In this document: piece after piece, positions 1 to 12,699 of the stretch
How the letters are laid out: each line of letters begins with the position of its first letter
Position numbering within the stretch: position 1 is the first letter of the stretch
Assembly: GCA_004123355.1 (NCBI GenBank)
Contig: SCHM01000003.1
Location: 2,046,001 to 2,110,000, forward strand
Length of the DNA: 64,000 nt
Source of the DNA: Amphirosellinia nigrospora
Lineage: Eukaryota; Ascomycota; Sordariomycetes; Xylariales; Xylariaceae
Direction: 5' to 3'
Notes under the pieces: generated by a model
What the model saw: the letters and a program-made list of their open reading frames with translations, nothing else
The model's database searches: none
What the model was told of the DNA's origin: nothing
Made by a program: the position numbers and the translations under genes

Positions 1-239
1 GAGGGCGGATTCCAGGTTCGGCGTTACCTGGAACGGCTTGCCGTCGCAGTAGATGAGGCGCTTGTTCGATGCATCGCCCCAGCAATACGATAGTGCGTCG
101 TAAGAGGGTGCATCTGCTAATTTGACGGTCCAGAGGCTGACGTGGATGGGGTCATCGTAGTTCTCGCTGGCCGCTAATGAGAGGATGCGGATTGGTCGCC
201 GCCGGAATTGTCAATCTGTTCATAGTCGGACTTGGACAT
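1..239 (-). CDS. HET-domain (heterokaryon incompatibility) protein, N-terminal part, runs off the left edge
   Basis: Read on the minus strand, this stretch gives the opening of a HET domain: a segment reading RILSLAAS, then PIHVSLWTVKLADAPSYDAL, then the family hallmark LSYCWGD, followed by a putative PFQVTPNLESAL segment. HET proteins are regulators of non-self recognition and programmed cell death in filamentous ascomycetes, and genomes usually carry dozens of copies. Only about 70 codons lie inside the window. The nearest ATG is at 237-239; how it connects to the domain is uncertain because the short leader and the domain do not read as one simple frame. The family call is firm from the YDALSYCWGD motif; nothing can be said about the C-terminal part. 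Confidence 0.75.
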
Positions 240-1692
240 TGCTATTCCAACTTGTAGCAAAGGAAAGTAAGAGGCTTAGTTGAGGCTTTAGTGAGAGAAA
301 GATAGACGCGAAAGAACTCGGCAAATGGGCAGCGAGTTTCTCATCTTCGGCGTTTCTGGCTGCCTGTTGTCAGCTGAGCAGCCCTAGCTGAAGCTAAACT
401 CGAGGCACCTCCCACGGGACCACAAGGGAAGCGATCGCGAACGCCCACCCCTTGACGGCGTCCATCTCAGGCATGCGCATAAGACCTCATTGTCGCCATT
501 ATTGCAGTTTTCCATCGGCATGCCATTAAAAACGACAGGCCTGTTATTGTTTTGCCCGAAGAATATGGTGGGGATATAGGGGGCCATCACGGCCAAGCAG
601 TGTAGGGGATAGTATCTATATACACTAAAATAGGGTTTGGTGTGGAATGAATATTCTGAGCACATGTATAATTGAACATTCCGAGGCTCCATATTAAAGG
701 TATTACCTAGCGCTACACATTTTGAGGGCTGCTAGATTGAACGTTGCCGCCGTCCTTTACAACTAAATAAGATAAATGAGGGATACTACCAGCCATCGAG
801 AGCCAGCTAAGCCGCAGCCATGCAATATCGCACGCAGGACCAGGCTTGCTATGCTGTTGTTAAGAGGAATCTTGGCGCACACCGGAGTGCTTATCAAGAA
901 AGGGGGCGCTCGAACTCGACTCGAACTCGGCTCGAACTCGATTCCCAATGATTCCTTCAGGTAGTGTAAATGTATGTCCCAGTCGTACCCGATAAGCAGA
1001 TTGATGTACAGACAAAACGGCCATCCTTTCAGTCATGACGTTGGGGACTAGAGCTCTCGCGCAATTCGCATCAAGTCCCCGAGGTGAATTCTGAGATCAG
1101 TTTCAAGATGCTACTTCTGGTTTATAGCTCGGATTATATACCCGAGACGGACGCTAAGATCAAGCCGCTGTAGTGGAAAGGCCCGGACTTACTGTCCGCT
1201 GTTCCGCGAAATTACTTGTAACGACGGCGGACCTTGACCGCGGGTGTCTTGCTAATCTTCGCGACATGTTGAGAGCCAAGGCATCAAGTTACGCATTTCG
1301 GCCACGAATTGGAATGTCTCATTACAAAGACTAGGTACTTACGCGACCACGATGTGCGGTCGACTATCGCGCCCGAGATCGACTAAATCAAGTAGTTATT
1401 ATCCCCTATTCCCGGCGGACTTTATCATCCCGCCTTTGCACATGTCCGCGCTGCCTGGTTATATGACGACGACGGGAACTGCCTAAATAGTACGTATATA
1501 CAAAGATATTATATGCCTATAGATAGAGCCTGCTAATTCAGCAGTAATAACATTATCTGTTGTTTCACGAAATTCCTAAATTCATTTGTTATATATAACT
1601 TAATTGTAATAATCACGGACTCAATCTAATAACTGTTTCCTCATAGACTCTCTCCTAATTCCATCCGAGCATTGCAAACAACCACCGCCACG
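240..1692. other. Intergenic region between HET gene and SDR gene
   Basis: No gene is recognised in this 1.45-kb stretch. Short open frames exist on both strands but none shows domain similarity or splice-consistent extension. It should hold the promoter of the leftward HET gene and of the rightward dehydrogenase. It contains an 11-bp tandem repeat at 909-941 and AT-rich sequence at about 1490-1620 just upstream of the dehydrogenase start. Confidence 0.5.
909..941. repeat. 11-bp tandem repeat, three copies
   Basis: Three adjacent copies of CTCGAACTCGR are visible, with the last base A, G, A. It resembles a run of tRNA B-box-like words, but no cloverleaf can be folded around it, so it is called a simple tandem repeat. 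Confidence 0.7.
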
Positions 1693-2888
1693 ATGTCTAT
1701 CTCCGGATTCTTCAACATGCTCTGGTACCAGACCTTCTTCAAACCACAACCCTTACCCGCACACGTACGACTCGAGGCCAAACAGCAATCGTAACCGGCT
1801 CCAACGTTGGGCTCGGCTACGAAGCCGCACAAGAACTCGCCTCGCACGGGGTATCACGCTTGATCCTCGCCGTACGAAGCCCATCCAAAGGCGAAGCCCA
1901 AGGCGCAGATCCTATCACACCTAAAGTCCCAACAGGGGGCTCATCGTCCTGCATCATCGAGGTCTGGCCCTAGACCAGGGATCCTACCCAGCATCCTCGC
2001 CTTCGCCTCGCGCGCCAGCGCCCTGGAGAGGCTGGACCTCGTCCTCCTAAACGCCGGCCTAAAGTTCCTGGAGCGGCACGTCGTGCCCGAGACAGGACAC
2101 GAGGCCCAAGTACAAGTAAACCACCTCGGCACGGCCCTCCTCTCCCTCCTCTTACCCCCCCCTGCGGCGAACAACACGTACAGTCCGACGTTCCGCAGAT
2201 CTCGGGCCCGCACGCCTTAGCATCACGGCCTCTAGCGTGTACTCCTGGATCCCGCCCCACGAGGTCCTGCGGCCGGAGACGGCGGACGGTTTGCTCGCCT
2301 GGCTCGACAACCCGGCCTCGTTCCCAGAGACGGGACCCGATGGCGGGGCCCGCTACAGTCTCTCAAAGTTACTCTGCGTGCTCTGGGCGCGGGAGCTCGC
2401 CTCCCACGTCAGCGGGACGACGAGGCCGTCGTCAACGTATTTAACCCAGGTTACTGCCTGAGCGAGTTCCACCGCGCCCATCCCGGCGCGGGCGCGGATG
2501 GTCTCGGGCACTACGTCGCGTGGACGGCGCAGCAGGGCGGGTATCATCTTACTGACGCCGTCGTCATGCATCCTGATAGTCATGGGATGTACTTGAGCGA
2601 GCAACAGATTCGGCCGTGAGTAGATCAAATCTCCTAGTGTTTCCTCTTTTCCCATCCTTTTATTTCTTCAATTCTCTCTGCTTGCCCCTCTCTTTTTGTG
2701 TTTTCTCCCCATATGAGGTGTCGACCAAGCATTGCAGTCATTTTGCTAATGGATCAACTCCCAGTATCTCCAAGTTTGTAGCTTCGGCGGAAGGCAAGGG
2801 GGTCCAGAAAAAGTTATGGGATGAGACGATGGCTGTGTTCAGAGAGCAATGCCCTGGTCCCCATCTAGAAGAATTTAAGGATTGGTAA
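1693..2888 (+). CDS. Short-chain dehydrogenase/reductase, frame-broken
   Basis: An NAD(P)-dependent short-chain dehydrogenase of the fungal retinol-dehydrogenase/WW-oxidoreductase-like group. The visible order is a start MSISGFFNMLWYQTF, the Rossmann motif TGSNVGLG in TAIVTGSNVGLGYEAA, then VLLNAG (the NAG motif), the active-site serine in ITASSVYSW, and the catalytic YSLSK about 45 residues later, a spacing seen in this subgroup. An intron at 2616-2764 (GTGAGT...CCAG) joins CGGCC to the last exon, which encodes ISKFVASAEGKGVQ and ends EEFKDW. At least four frame changes occur, near 1760, 1972, 2175 and 2420; the last fits one missing G. They may be assembly errors, or this may be a real pseudogene. 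Substrate unknown. Confidence 0.75.
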
Positions 2889-2919
2889 ATATGGTATGTG
2901 GTTTGAGATGATTCGACCT

Positions 2920-2955
2920 CATTTGCATTTGCATTTGCATTTGCATTTGCATTTG
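2920..2955. repeat. (CATTTG)6 microsatellite
   Basis: Six perfect tandem copies of CATTTG lie about 30 bp downstream of the dehydrogenase stop codon, probably in its 3' untranslated region. Confidence 0.95.
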
Positions 2956-3616
2956 CACAGTAGGTAAGATATGTAACACGTGATGTATTAATAACAATTA
3001 TCCCTGAAAGCGCGTATTGAGTAAAAAAGCCCGGCCGACCCAGTTATGCTAGACAAATAGCTAAATTACTTAAGGTACACACGCGCCACTAAAGATCAAT
3101 GAATTCAACATAATGTAAATTGTATGCTCAATCTATGATGATTTGACCTTGTATAAGTAGTTACCAGTAGTAGCGCCCGCTAACCAAAGTATGATGCATT
3201 AGAATAGGTGTCCCAAAATGTGAATAAATGCAGACCCGAGATTCCTTCCCCGGGAACCTATAATATCCAATTGCCAGGTCGTGGAAGATCCAATATTTCC
3301 AGTCCCAGTAAGTATATACAACTGCCGTCCGACTCCTCTAGACAGACCCGTGCTCCAGGTATGTATGATGACAATGCTCGCGTTATTATGATACAAAACA
3401 GGAGGCGCCCAACGCCATTCATGACCGTTGTTCAAGGAGTTCACGAGACCCTTGACCTATCTAAGCCGCCGATAACAATTTCCCGACTCAATACCCTCAC
3501 ACAAACCTAAAAGAGATAGACGTAAATGCTGCCCAATATTGGTTCAGCTTGCTCTTTAGGGGTATCCAACACGCTAAAGATTAACAATTCCAAAATCTCA
3601 TGTCCTACACGTTTGG
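2956..3616. other. Intergenic region, convergent genes
   Basis: This 660-bp stretch lies between the ends of two convergent genes and is expected to hold both terminators. A 100-codon plus-strand open frame at 3208-3510 has no recognisable domain and is probably chance. Confidence 0.4.
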
Positions 3617-5184
3617 CTAGAAAGCACCGCTTTGTCCTTTATTCCTCTCGACCGGCTGAACTTGAACCGCGGGAGCGGCCTGCTCAGCAGCATCGTAGCG
3701 ATGTCCGGGCCCTGTGACGGGACTCCTATTTAAGTCGTCTTCTCCCATCTTCATGATGTCATCTTTACGGGCGACGGCAGGCCAGTTTCTTGCCAGCTTT
3801 AGCAGCGGCCTCAGCTTCGTTGAGCCACATTTGCCACTGCGGGGTGCCTGGTGCAGCACCACTCCTTCGTACCCAAGCAGTACGTTTAGTTTCGCGGATA
3901 GCAAACCAAAGTGTTCTTGTGAAGCTCTTGACTCCTTCACGCGGGTCATCTATATTTGTCGTTTTATCGGCGTTCTGTGCTTCCGGTGGTGTGACATCCT
4001 TGAACTCGTAGCGGCTGAGATCCCAGAACAAACGCTTCGGCAATAAGCCCATGGTCCAATAGATGCCGTTCAGAACAATGTAACTACCGCCAATGAAGAT
4101 TTGTGTGAGCCACTTGCAATTGCCCAACAGGATGACTGAGACCATGAGCAAAATGTGCCCAGCCCCATAAGAATACGGTAAGCCGGACCGGTGACATGAT
4201 ATTCGCATTCTTCCGTCCCCGAGTAGAGCTCACGGGCTACCTCCTCGGTGCACTTAACAAGAAGGAAAGCGCCTTCGCGAGTCCGTATGATCACATCACC
4301 TTCGGGTACTTTGTGTGTGGGCCCGATTCATCAAGATAGGCCGCCACCATGAAGCGTATCCGACAACCGAACTGGCCCCGGCCATCAAACTAACGGCGAG
4401 AATAGCAGTGCCGTCATGCGTCCCGATGGCAAACCCAATGATGCCGAAGGTGAGAATTGCCGAGAATATTTCCAAGATATGCATGGGCGAGTATAGAGTG
4501 GCGGGAATAGCAGGTCGAGTTGCGTTGTTTGCGAGGGTCGGATTGGTTACAAAATCCTGGACTTTCTCCTTCATTGTTGGGCGTCGGGCTATTCCTTGTG
4601 GAGGAGGGTCGGGGTGGCCGGCCTCGATATCTGGAGAAAATGCAACGCTGAGGCCGGTGGCCCGTCCTCGCAAGCCCCCCGGCTCCTCATCTAAGGCATC
4701 CGCAGGAGGACCCTTGAGGGACCTCGCCATTGAGAGGTTTGTGTTCGTCCTCCCGTTCAGCCGCCATTTCCCGAAAGCGAGCCGTTTCCATTTTGCGTAG
4801 GCCGGGGCACTTCAATGCCACCAGCATTATTCTTGTCGGTATGTTTTATCTCGAGGACCTTGAAGGCAAAGGGTTGCAGCTCGTCAAGTGGGTGAATAAT
4901 GTTGGCAAGAATCCTACTGTGTCGAGCACAACACCACTGTAGACGCCTGTCATTCTAGCAGTGGTCTCGGGGAGACGCTGAGGGCGGGAGGGCTTCAATA
5001 GGGCCTGGGGTGCGGGGATGATGCGCGGTAGAAGGCAGAGCACGCTCGCCGTGATGATTTGGGAGTGTTCTGCTATCGAGGACTCGCCAATGACGGCCAG
5101 CAGCGTGACGACATCGAGACGCCAGCCTGCAGGGCCCGAATCTTTGGGGCCGTCCGAAGCAAACCATGCCCTTGCCGCGTCCAT
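3617..5184 (-). CDS. Uncharacterised fungal multi-pass membrane protein, frame-broken
   Basis: This is a conserved-looking ascomycete membrane protein of unknown function. The start MDAARAWFASDGPKDSG is chosen at 5184. An N-terminal hydrophobic region (VVTLLAVIGESS, then ITASVLCLLPRIIPA) is followed by ANIIHPLDELQPFAFKVLEI, a polar linker, a helix pair (ILEIFSAILTFGIIGFAIG; ILAVSLMAGASSVVGYASWW), the segment EGAFLLVKCTEEVARELYSG, then two more membrane helices around LLMVSVILLGN and IGGSYIVLNGIYWTMGLLP. A charged tail follows and the gene ends QSGAF at 3617. The coherent protein jumps between frames near 4905, 4735, 4300, 4165 and 3785; the one near 4165 fits one base lost from a T run. The density of breaks leaves open that it is a pseudogene. 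Function is not inferred. Confidence 0.6.
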
Positions 5185-5295
5185 TGTATGCGGGAGGGAG
5201 GTCGGTCGGGCCGGTCGGGCAGGGCAGCGATTGAGTTTTCGACCGTCGAGCCTTAGCGGCGATTTGAGTTTGGGGCCAATGCGAGACAAGATATC

Positions 5296-5319
5296 CCGTC
5301 CGTCCGTCCGTCCGTCCGT
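5296..5319. repeat. (CCGT)6 microsatellite
   Basis: Six perfect CCGT units lie about 110 bp upstream of the membrane-protein start, in its presumed promoter or 5' leader, followed by CT-rich sequence typical of fungal promoters. Confidence 0.95.
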
Positions 5320-6096
5320 CTGTCGTTGTCTCTCTTATTCTGTGTTTCGTCTCGTCTTTCGACAGCCTCGCGAAATCGTTCGGGGTGGAGAAGGATATTC
5401 AAAAATTCTATAGATAAATAGGACTAATCTAGCAGTTGGAATGAAGATGGTTATTGATCGAAAGTCATGTTGTATATAATGAGGTGATGAAAGAGAATCA
5501 CCTATAGAAAAAGGGCTAATTTGAGCGTTTTATGAGACTAGAGGTAAGAGTAGTCTGGGTTAGTCGTCTAGTGAAGCTCAAGGTGAGTTGGTTGTTGTTG
5601 GTTGTGTACAAGTCGTCGAGTACGGGTAAAAATGGGCACAGCTGGGCTGGGCATGCTTACAGGATAGGGTATTTATTGGAGCGAGGGATGAAATAAAGCA
5701 TGGGTCGCGAAAGCGGGAGCCCGGTTCATGGGCCCCAAGGGATCGAGTGGTTGGTTGACAGTGAGTGAGGGTGCTAAATTCCTTGCGCTAAGCCGCCTGT
5801 TTAACGCAACCAGGAGCCGCACAACACGCCAATTCAATGCCTTTCAGCTGTAGGCGATCCGCTATGCCTTATCCGTTGTGCGCTTTGCGCGTCTACAGGG
5901 CTTAGCACTGGCGACAGGTCAGTGAGTGCCCACAACATTGACGTCAGGTATACTGAGAAGTAGGTAGGTAGGTACTTCACCTCCTCCATGATAACATGTA
6001 AACAGGTTCGCTATTGTTACCTACTATATACCTCCTCAACCTAAGTAAAGTAAATATGTCTAACACAAGGCAACATCAAGAAAGCCAAAGTACCTC

Positions 6097-6113
6097 TACC
6101 TAGGTAGGTAGGT
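6097..6113. repeat. TACCTAGGTA-type interspersed word
   Basis: TACCTAGGTAGGTAGGT: a palindromic core TACCTAGGTA extended by GGTA units. Related words occur at 10295-10309, 21293-21304, 25936-25943 and 26335-26345, all in intergenic DNA. Confidence 0.7.
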
Positions 6114-6804
6114 GTGATTAATATATGCTTAGGTTTGTTGGTATATATGTCGCAAGACGGCCACCCATCCAACACTAGAGCAGCTAAACAGACTCTGTGT
6201 TTCAATTTTCTTCCCAACTGGCTAGCTGCATCATTCGACAGCGCCTGATCACACACGAGAATCTACTCCGCTCACAAACAACAAAATGGAGAGAGGAGGG
6301 AGAGGGGACTCGGGTTGCCAAGGGCGGCTCAGACGTTTGTGGCTGCATATGTAGTAAATACACTGCCCCTCGGTGTCACATCCAAGTTTATAGGTTAGAT
6401 TGAAGAGTTGATTCGACCGTAGTAAAAGTCGAACACTCACGACATGAACATACAATTCTAAACAAGAATACAAACAAAAACTCATCGTTGAAATACCAAA
6501 CATAATGCGCCACTTTAGTGTCCTCCATAAAACCCGACAATGCGGCTTGCGCCATTGAAGCCGGAAGCGACCAACAACGCGGTTCCTTGAGAGCCCCGAC
6601 CCAATATGCTCTTAAACCCTGCCCTTCCGACCCTGTAATCTTGGTATCGAGAATCCATATCGCAATGCAAACAATCCCATAACACCCAAGTAAACCGAAG
6701 CCCAGAATTACATCGCTTTCAAGGCAAAAAGGCAAATAGGCAAATCTTTTCCCCATCATGACCTGAACTCCATCGTAGCACGTCGCACTGGTCGAGAGTT
6801 GCTA

Positions 6805-9108
6805 CTACAGCCGGGCTCCTTTCGTCTTCGCCATTTCCACCTTAGCAAGTCTTGTCGACTCTACTTTATTCCTCGCCTTTTCCAGCTCTAGACTGTCGGC
6901 GATCTGCGACTCAGACTTCGAGCTTTCGATGAGGACATCGATAAAATCTAGCCAGCGTTTCTCCCACTCAGTTAGTGCTCTTCTGCGCTCCTCTGCGTTG
7001 AGGCAGGAGTGCTCGATGCTCCATCTAGCGAGCTGCTTCCATCCATATAAATTGATATTTTGATGTCCCGCCATGACTTCGTAAAAATCGTGAGAGAGAG
7101 TAGACCTAGGTGGGAGTTAGAGACGGCGTTAGATCGGAGAGCTCATAATAACTACTTAAAGAGAGTGCCACGCTCCTGCGCAGTGCATCTTTTCTTCTAG
7201 TAGTCGATATACGCTATGCTCGTCCATGCGCTCGGCTAATCCTAAAACCATGTTGGAGATTGGGCAGGTTTCCACACAAACATTCTTGCTCCGCATCTCT
7301 TCGAGAATCTCTTTTTTTGGGAGGGCATACCCATGACCTATCCGCTTGGAGCCGAGATAAAGTGCTGTTTCTAAATTCCCCTCGAGGTCGTCTGGGGTTT
7401 CGCCGCAATGGAATAGAAATGGTATGTCCAGGTTTTCCCTCTCACATCGGAGCTTGAAGTTTAAGAACTCCTCCTTGAAATAGCTCAACGGGTGTAACTC
7501 TGCAAAAGCCTCCTCGCCTACTAGGTCAAATCCCGCAATATAGTCCGGCCATCTCTTCTTCATTTTAATGCACTCGTCCAAGGCCTTCTCGACGGCATCG
7601 CGTTTAAAAGAACGTGGTGTGCAATATATAACCTTCATTCCACTAAATGTTGGCGGTGCTTCTCGTCATCAATTATCTCGCCATCGTGTGTCATGTCGCC
7701 AACATCTTTCATAAATTTTTCGTACTCCTCGATAATTAACTCCATTGTGCCGAAATTGTCGATTTTAGTTTCCGCGGTATCGTTAAGAATCTGATTAGTT
7801 TGCATGAAGTTGGGCCGTATCTCAGCATACTGCACATTGTCTTTGACAAATTCTTCCAAGCACTCCCGTGTATATCGCCGGAAAGCCGTCTCGTAATTGA
7901 ACAACCCTTTCATCATTTTTTCGTCCATTGAATGATATCCATGCCCTAAATTAATTAGTTTGGTCTACCAAAGATGCTGAGGGTTGCCTTACTTCCGGGC
8001 GTTGTTCCGATTGCGTTTATAATTGCTCGCGGAAATCTTCTTCCGGGTCTCTGTAATCCAGTCCAATTCGTTAAATTCTTGCGTCTTTACGCCATTCGCG
8101 GGAGGCTTTTCCGCATCAAGCCGTACTGAGTCCACTGACGCAGGTTTTACTTCCGTGTCCGGTTTTACTTGAGGTGTTACATCATCTGCCTGTTCAAAAA
8201 AAGAATCAACTTCCTCCTTGCTGAAGGTGAGCTTCCGGATGAGCCATTCGTCGCAGTTGCCCCAATCTTTCTCATTCCAACATTCTCGGAAGTATTGATA
8301 GCGCATCTCTTCGACTTGTTGGTTCATGTCTTTCCGTCCATGCTTGTAACTGGGGCTGAAAATATCTGGACCCAGCTTATCGTATGCACGAGTTTTTTCG
8401 GCTTCATCTGATAGTCCCTCCGCTTCCGCAAGTCCGGCTTGTAACCAAATATCATTGGACTTGATTGCTTTCACGCGCATCTCCGTCCGAACCTGTTTGA
8501 GATTACGAAGGCTGAACTCAAGCTTGCAGTTTTTGAGGTCGTCGCGGTCAAGAAGTCGGTGATCACTCCAAATATACATATTGGCCATATCTTTGGCATA
8601 GCCGAGAAGAACACCCGAGGAGCGTAGAATTGAAGTGAAGATGCAAATGTGCGCCTTTAGGTACCATGCGCGCCACATGGAATAACCGAGTCTCTTCAAG
8701 GAGATCACGCACATGGAGGAAATGCTGGCCTGGCGAGAGAGATTTCGTCTTGTAGGTAGCGTCATCTTCCACCTTCATGCGGGTAATCAATCCAGCAGCT
8801 CTTATCTCCTTGGCTCTCGCTTCGGCTGGGCTTGCACTGTCATTTGCGCGGCGGGCCATATCATCCTGGAATTGGAACACATACCCATCGTGTCGCGAGT
8901 GCCGTGTCCGTGGATTAACTTCGGGATTGCCGTCTGTCATATTGGGTTGCCGCCGAGGTATCGCGTTAGAATTATGTGAAGGGGAGTGCTCCAAATTCTT
9001 TCCATGCTCCGACTCGGCAGCCTTATTTATGCCGCAGAGAATCCCCATGAGATTACAGATGGTCGTCCCCATGAGCGCATTCGGGCAGGGTAGCACCAAG
9101 GGAAACAA
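6805..9108 (-). CDS. Adenosine deaminase-related growth factor (ADGF/CECR1-type) deaminase, frame-broken
   Basis: A metal-dependent amidohydrolase of the fungal ADGF/CECR1 adenosine-deaminase family, expected to convert adenosine to inosine. An N-terminal polar region (start at 9108, or more likely the internal ATG at 8940 giving MTDGNPEVNPRTRHSRHDGY) is followed by PKGAHLHLHFN with the HxH zinc ligands, YIWSDHRLL, a long charged insert, YAEIRPNF, the FHCGETPDD motif, KRIGHGYAL and CPISNMVLGLAERM, and the end HDFYEVMAGHQNINLYGW. Introns lie at about 7935-7986 and 7093-7150. At least four frame changes interrupt it (near 8615, 7930, 7660, 7175). The last falls just before GTLFK, where the active-site aspartate loop is expected. 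The long acidic insert between the zinc motif and the barrel is unusual for plain adenosine deaminases but common in fungal relatives. Confidence 0.8.
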
Positions 9109-9187
9109 AGAGATGGCGCGGTTTATTGTTAGTGTTAGTTTGATGTATTAGCGCTGCTAGTCCGAGCAGGCAACGATCCGGGGGGTT

Positions 9188-9206
9188 GAATGAATGAATG
9201 AATGAA
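9188..9206. repeat. GAAT microsatellite
   Basis: Nearly five tandem GAAT units lie just upstream of the deaminase gene, in its presumed promoter. Confidence 0.85.
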
Positions 9207-10294
9207 AGGATACGTGCGTGATTCACCAGTGTGACCGCAGCCGCGAGACAATGAGCAACGGAATGTAAGAATTCATTCGTCAAGCAACAACTACTACCCA
9301 GGTTAAGTACCTGGAGGTCACAGGATTAATCGAGCCCAACAAATAGCTAGTTTGTTTAAACCATGAAGATGACAAGAGACGAGGATGAGATGAAGTGGAA
9401 CTGGTTGTCGCATGGGCAATAGTCTCGTGGCGTAGGAGGTCCTACTAGCAGTAACCCAGAGCCCGGTACGACGTGCCTGAGCTAGGCTGTCTCCGGGCGC
9501 CTTCTCTCTGGGCTTCTTGTCTCTTCCTCTAAAATTGATGTTCGCCTTACCACACCCAGACACCCAGACACCTAGACGCCCAAAGCTAAGGAAGCTAAGG
9601 GCTCCAACATAATAGGTAGATGGATTCTTACTGCCCCACCTACAACCCCACCTCGTCATGGAGGAGGGCGGGTGGGGTTTGGCCTGTGGCTGAACGCCCA
9701 ACATGTGCAAACGGGGCCCTGGAGGTGACCTAAGTTTTAGAATGCTGTCCCTTAATCGAGTTTCATACAGCTAAGGTCTTTAATAGGTAACTTTTTGCGG
9801 CCGATTGCCATCCACTTCTTACCTATCCGCCACTATTTTCGGACAGGGCTAACAGGAAAAGCGCCAAACCTTGTTCACCCGAGTAATCAGTCCCTTACAT
9901 TATGAAGTGTAATTACACCACCCTTACCAGGGCAGGTCACCAACGCCGGGCTAGATGGTAAAATCGACAACATGTAAAATCTGTAGCACACGCAATAAGA
10001 TATCTGCTTATAGTGGATGAGAGACCTCGGATTCTGAGCCGCCGCGAACGTTGCATGTCTAATTAGTTGTACTGCTTTCGATGTATTTTCTAACTTCTCT
10101 CCTATTCAGGCCCTATGATTACTTCCTCCTCTCACGGGATTCGATCACAGTCATTGGCCGAATGATATGCACAGCACTTAAGTCAGCTGATAACCAGTAC
10201 TCAGCTATATTTGTGCTGAACTAGCTTTGCGCCTAAACGAGATGAAAATGACCCGTGGTTCCTTTCGATAGGCTTATCGACGGTATTGTCTCTT

Positions 10295-10309
10295 TACCTA
10301 GGTAGGTAG
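10295..10309. repeat. TACCTAGGTA-type interspersed word
   Basis: TACCTAGGTAGGTAG in gene-poor DNA, the same word class as at 6097-6113. Confidence 0.7.
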
Positions 10310-12699
10310 CCTTTTGCTCAGCCGCTTTTAACGATGTGGGGGCTGTACCGCCACCGATATATCATGGAGAAAAGTGCACAGTCCTCAGATATTTACGCCC
10401 TCAATTTCGATAGTTGCTCTCACCTCTAGAAAACGTCGTTAACGTCATTTTCAAAACGTAAATTGTCCCATCCAATTTTATCTAGCTCCCTTAAATGTCT
10501 GCCTCATGCATTTCCTTTATCTACCCTTCTCTAAAGAGCCTTGATTCTAAGTGAGGGTATCCGAAGATAACCCTCGCTTGTTCAACGAAGGCATTCCTTG
10601 TGAGTCACTCGCTTATGATCTATTGAATTTAGCAGCCCGCAGTGTGACTATTACCTTGTCTTTCTAGTCACGTTTTCAACAGTGAATTATAACGGGTGTT
10701 CAGATTTGTAAACATTGCTGTGGCCAAGTTAGCTGCACAGATAATCAAGAGTCACACGCCGTAAGTACAGAATTTAAGTCTCTCAGTCAGCATAAAAGCA
10801 AAAACGTCCTATATTATCAATTTTAGTAATTCCATTAACATGCATGCCCATGCGTCAGAGCAAAAGCTGCCAAAACCATCCATCTTTCCTCATGCCTTCA
10901 TGACCACTACCTATTCGCGAAATATCTCACTCTAACTTCTAAATGAGCCTTACGCCTTTCTCTATTATTAACGCGGTTCATAGCTCCCTTTAGCAGCAAC
11001 AAAACGTGGAATATCGTCCCTCTTTAATAAATGTTATAACCAACACAGTGCTAGGCGATAGAAAAACTTTTCGTTTCACGGATGTCTCCGATAGTAATAC
11101 CCTCGCGGAAGCTATCCAATTATCTGACTATGACTCTGCTGGGAGTTTTTTGGTCCATGTTTGTGTGAATATGCCTTGCGAAAGGGATAGCAATCCACTG
11201 AATTTACAAACCCGGAGTTGCAAAACGCAACAAGAACTTCAAAGGTAGTCCGGAGAGACAAACTTGAATGGTGGACACGGAAGTGATAGGTGACACGACA
11301 GGGTTCAATATTAGGCACACAGGTGCCCAAAGAAGAGTCCTGATACTAGCGGGCCGAATAGTCCGTAGCAAATTCATGCCTTACTGAGGGCAGGTCTCAA
11401 CCGTTGAGGCCAAGCTCCAACTGTACAACGTTGTCAAGATGAGACTTTGGCATAATTACACGTGTTCTGGAAGTGCCGCGAAGATAAGATTCATGAAGTC
11501 TTGACTAGAAGCAAATTATGACAAGGCAGAAGACGAGGCACATAACAGATACGTGTAACAAAGAGACTCTGATATGACATCGCTACGTTAGCTCCACGAA
11601 TATAGTGCTAGTGACTTACGTTCAACAACAAGTGCATGTCACCTACCACAAATACGAGGCCCTGGCATTAATGTATTTGGCGAGCTCCACTATACCAAAC
11701 CTGTCAAGTTGGAGTGACGTGACAAACAAGAGTGATTGCTGGAGTAATATGGAAAAAAATACGAAGCACAAAGGGCACGCCGTATTGAGTGAGACCTCCG
11801 AATCTCTTCGAGCTAGTCCGCAATCTATCTCCAAATTACCAAAAATGCCATATCTTGGCTATCATAGTGCTTAGGCATAGAATCCCCAAGTTTGACTAAA
11901 GAAGATAGCTTCAGCCTTAGAAAATTAGAAAGTCCTCCACCTATATACATAGCCACTGATGCCCAGTACCCAATATCAAAGGCTTAGTACGGAAATTAGT
12001 ACAAAAATGCCTAAGGACAATAATAAAACAGATGTCGTATAACTCCCGCGATATTGCTGTAGGATTTTAGCGGTCAGGGTTGTAAGCAAAATCCGCTCTA
12101 ATATCAACTTCGCACGCTAACTTAGTAGCCAACACTTGATGGCATCTAGCTTCAAATTAAGGTTCACTACAGTCTAGGCGCGATTAGGCTGCCTTTTCTA
12201 ACCAATATTAGTCTAGTTACCTGTCAACCTCGGGATCAGTGATGACTTCGAGCTCAGGAATTCAATGTCGTGATCATGGCGGTGTAATACGGAAATCAAG
12301 TGTATCTGAGTCAGTGTGTGAGGCACACCACGCCGGCAATACTATCGCCATAGACAAAAGAGGCTCTAGGTTGTGTAGGTATATAGTCTGGAGTAGCGTC
12401 TAGGGGTATTAGAACCTTCACACAACAACAAAACTCACTTCATGCCTCTACGAGAGGCTCCCACAAGGGTACTGATATGGTGCACTAGCATAGATTACCA
12501 GTATATTGGTGAAACGCGTCTCTATTCTGAGATAACAATCTCCAAAACCTTGTACCATTTTGTAGCAGGACTCTTTATGGCAGATCGCAGTACCTCGTTC
12601 CGAGGGAACCTCGATTAATTGATCTACTCACACTTCAAGTAAGTAATTATTCCTGCTTTGCTCCCGGTATTGAACCACGCGTCGGATATGTCATGTCAA

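Larger units (their letters stand above)
5185..6804. other. Intergenic region with TACCTAGGTA-type repeats
   Basis: This 1.6-kb stretch separates the promoter of the membrane protein from the 3' end of the adenosine-deaminase gene. It holds the CCGT microsatellite and two clusters of GTAGGTAGGTAG words near 5961-5974 and 6097-6113. Open frames such as the one at 6388-6759 (-) show no recognisable domain and sit where a 3' untranslated region is expected. Confidence 0.4.

Noticed and set aside
909-941. Possible tRNA, because of repeated GTTCGAG words on the minus strand
   Set aside because: No A box, anticodon stem or acceptor stem can be placed around it; it is an 11-bp tandem repeat.
3208-3510. 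Plus-strand 100-codon frame between convergent genes
   Set aside because: No recognisable domain, low-complexity Ser/Pro composition and an equally long frame on the other strand.
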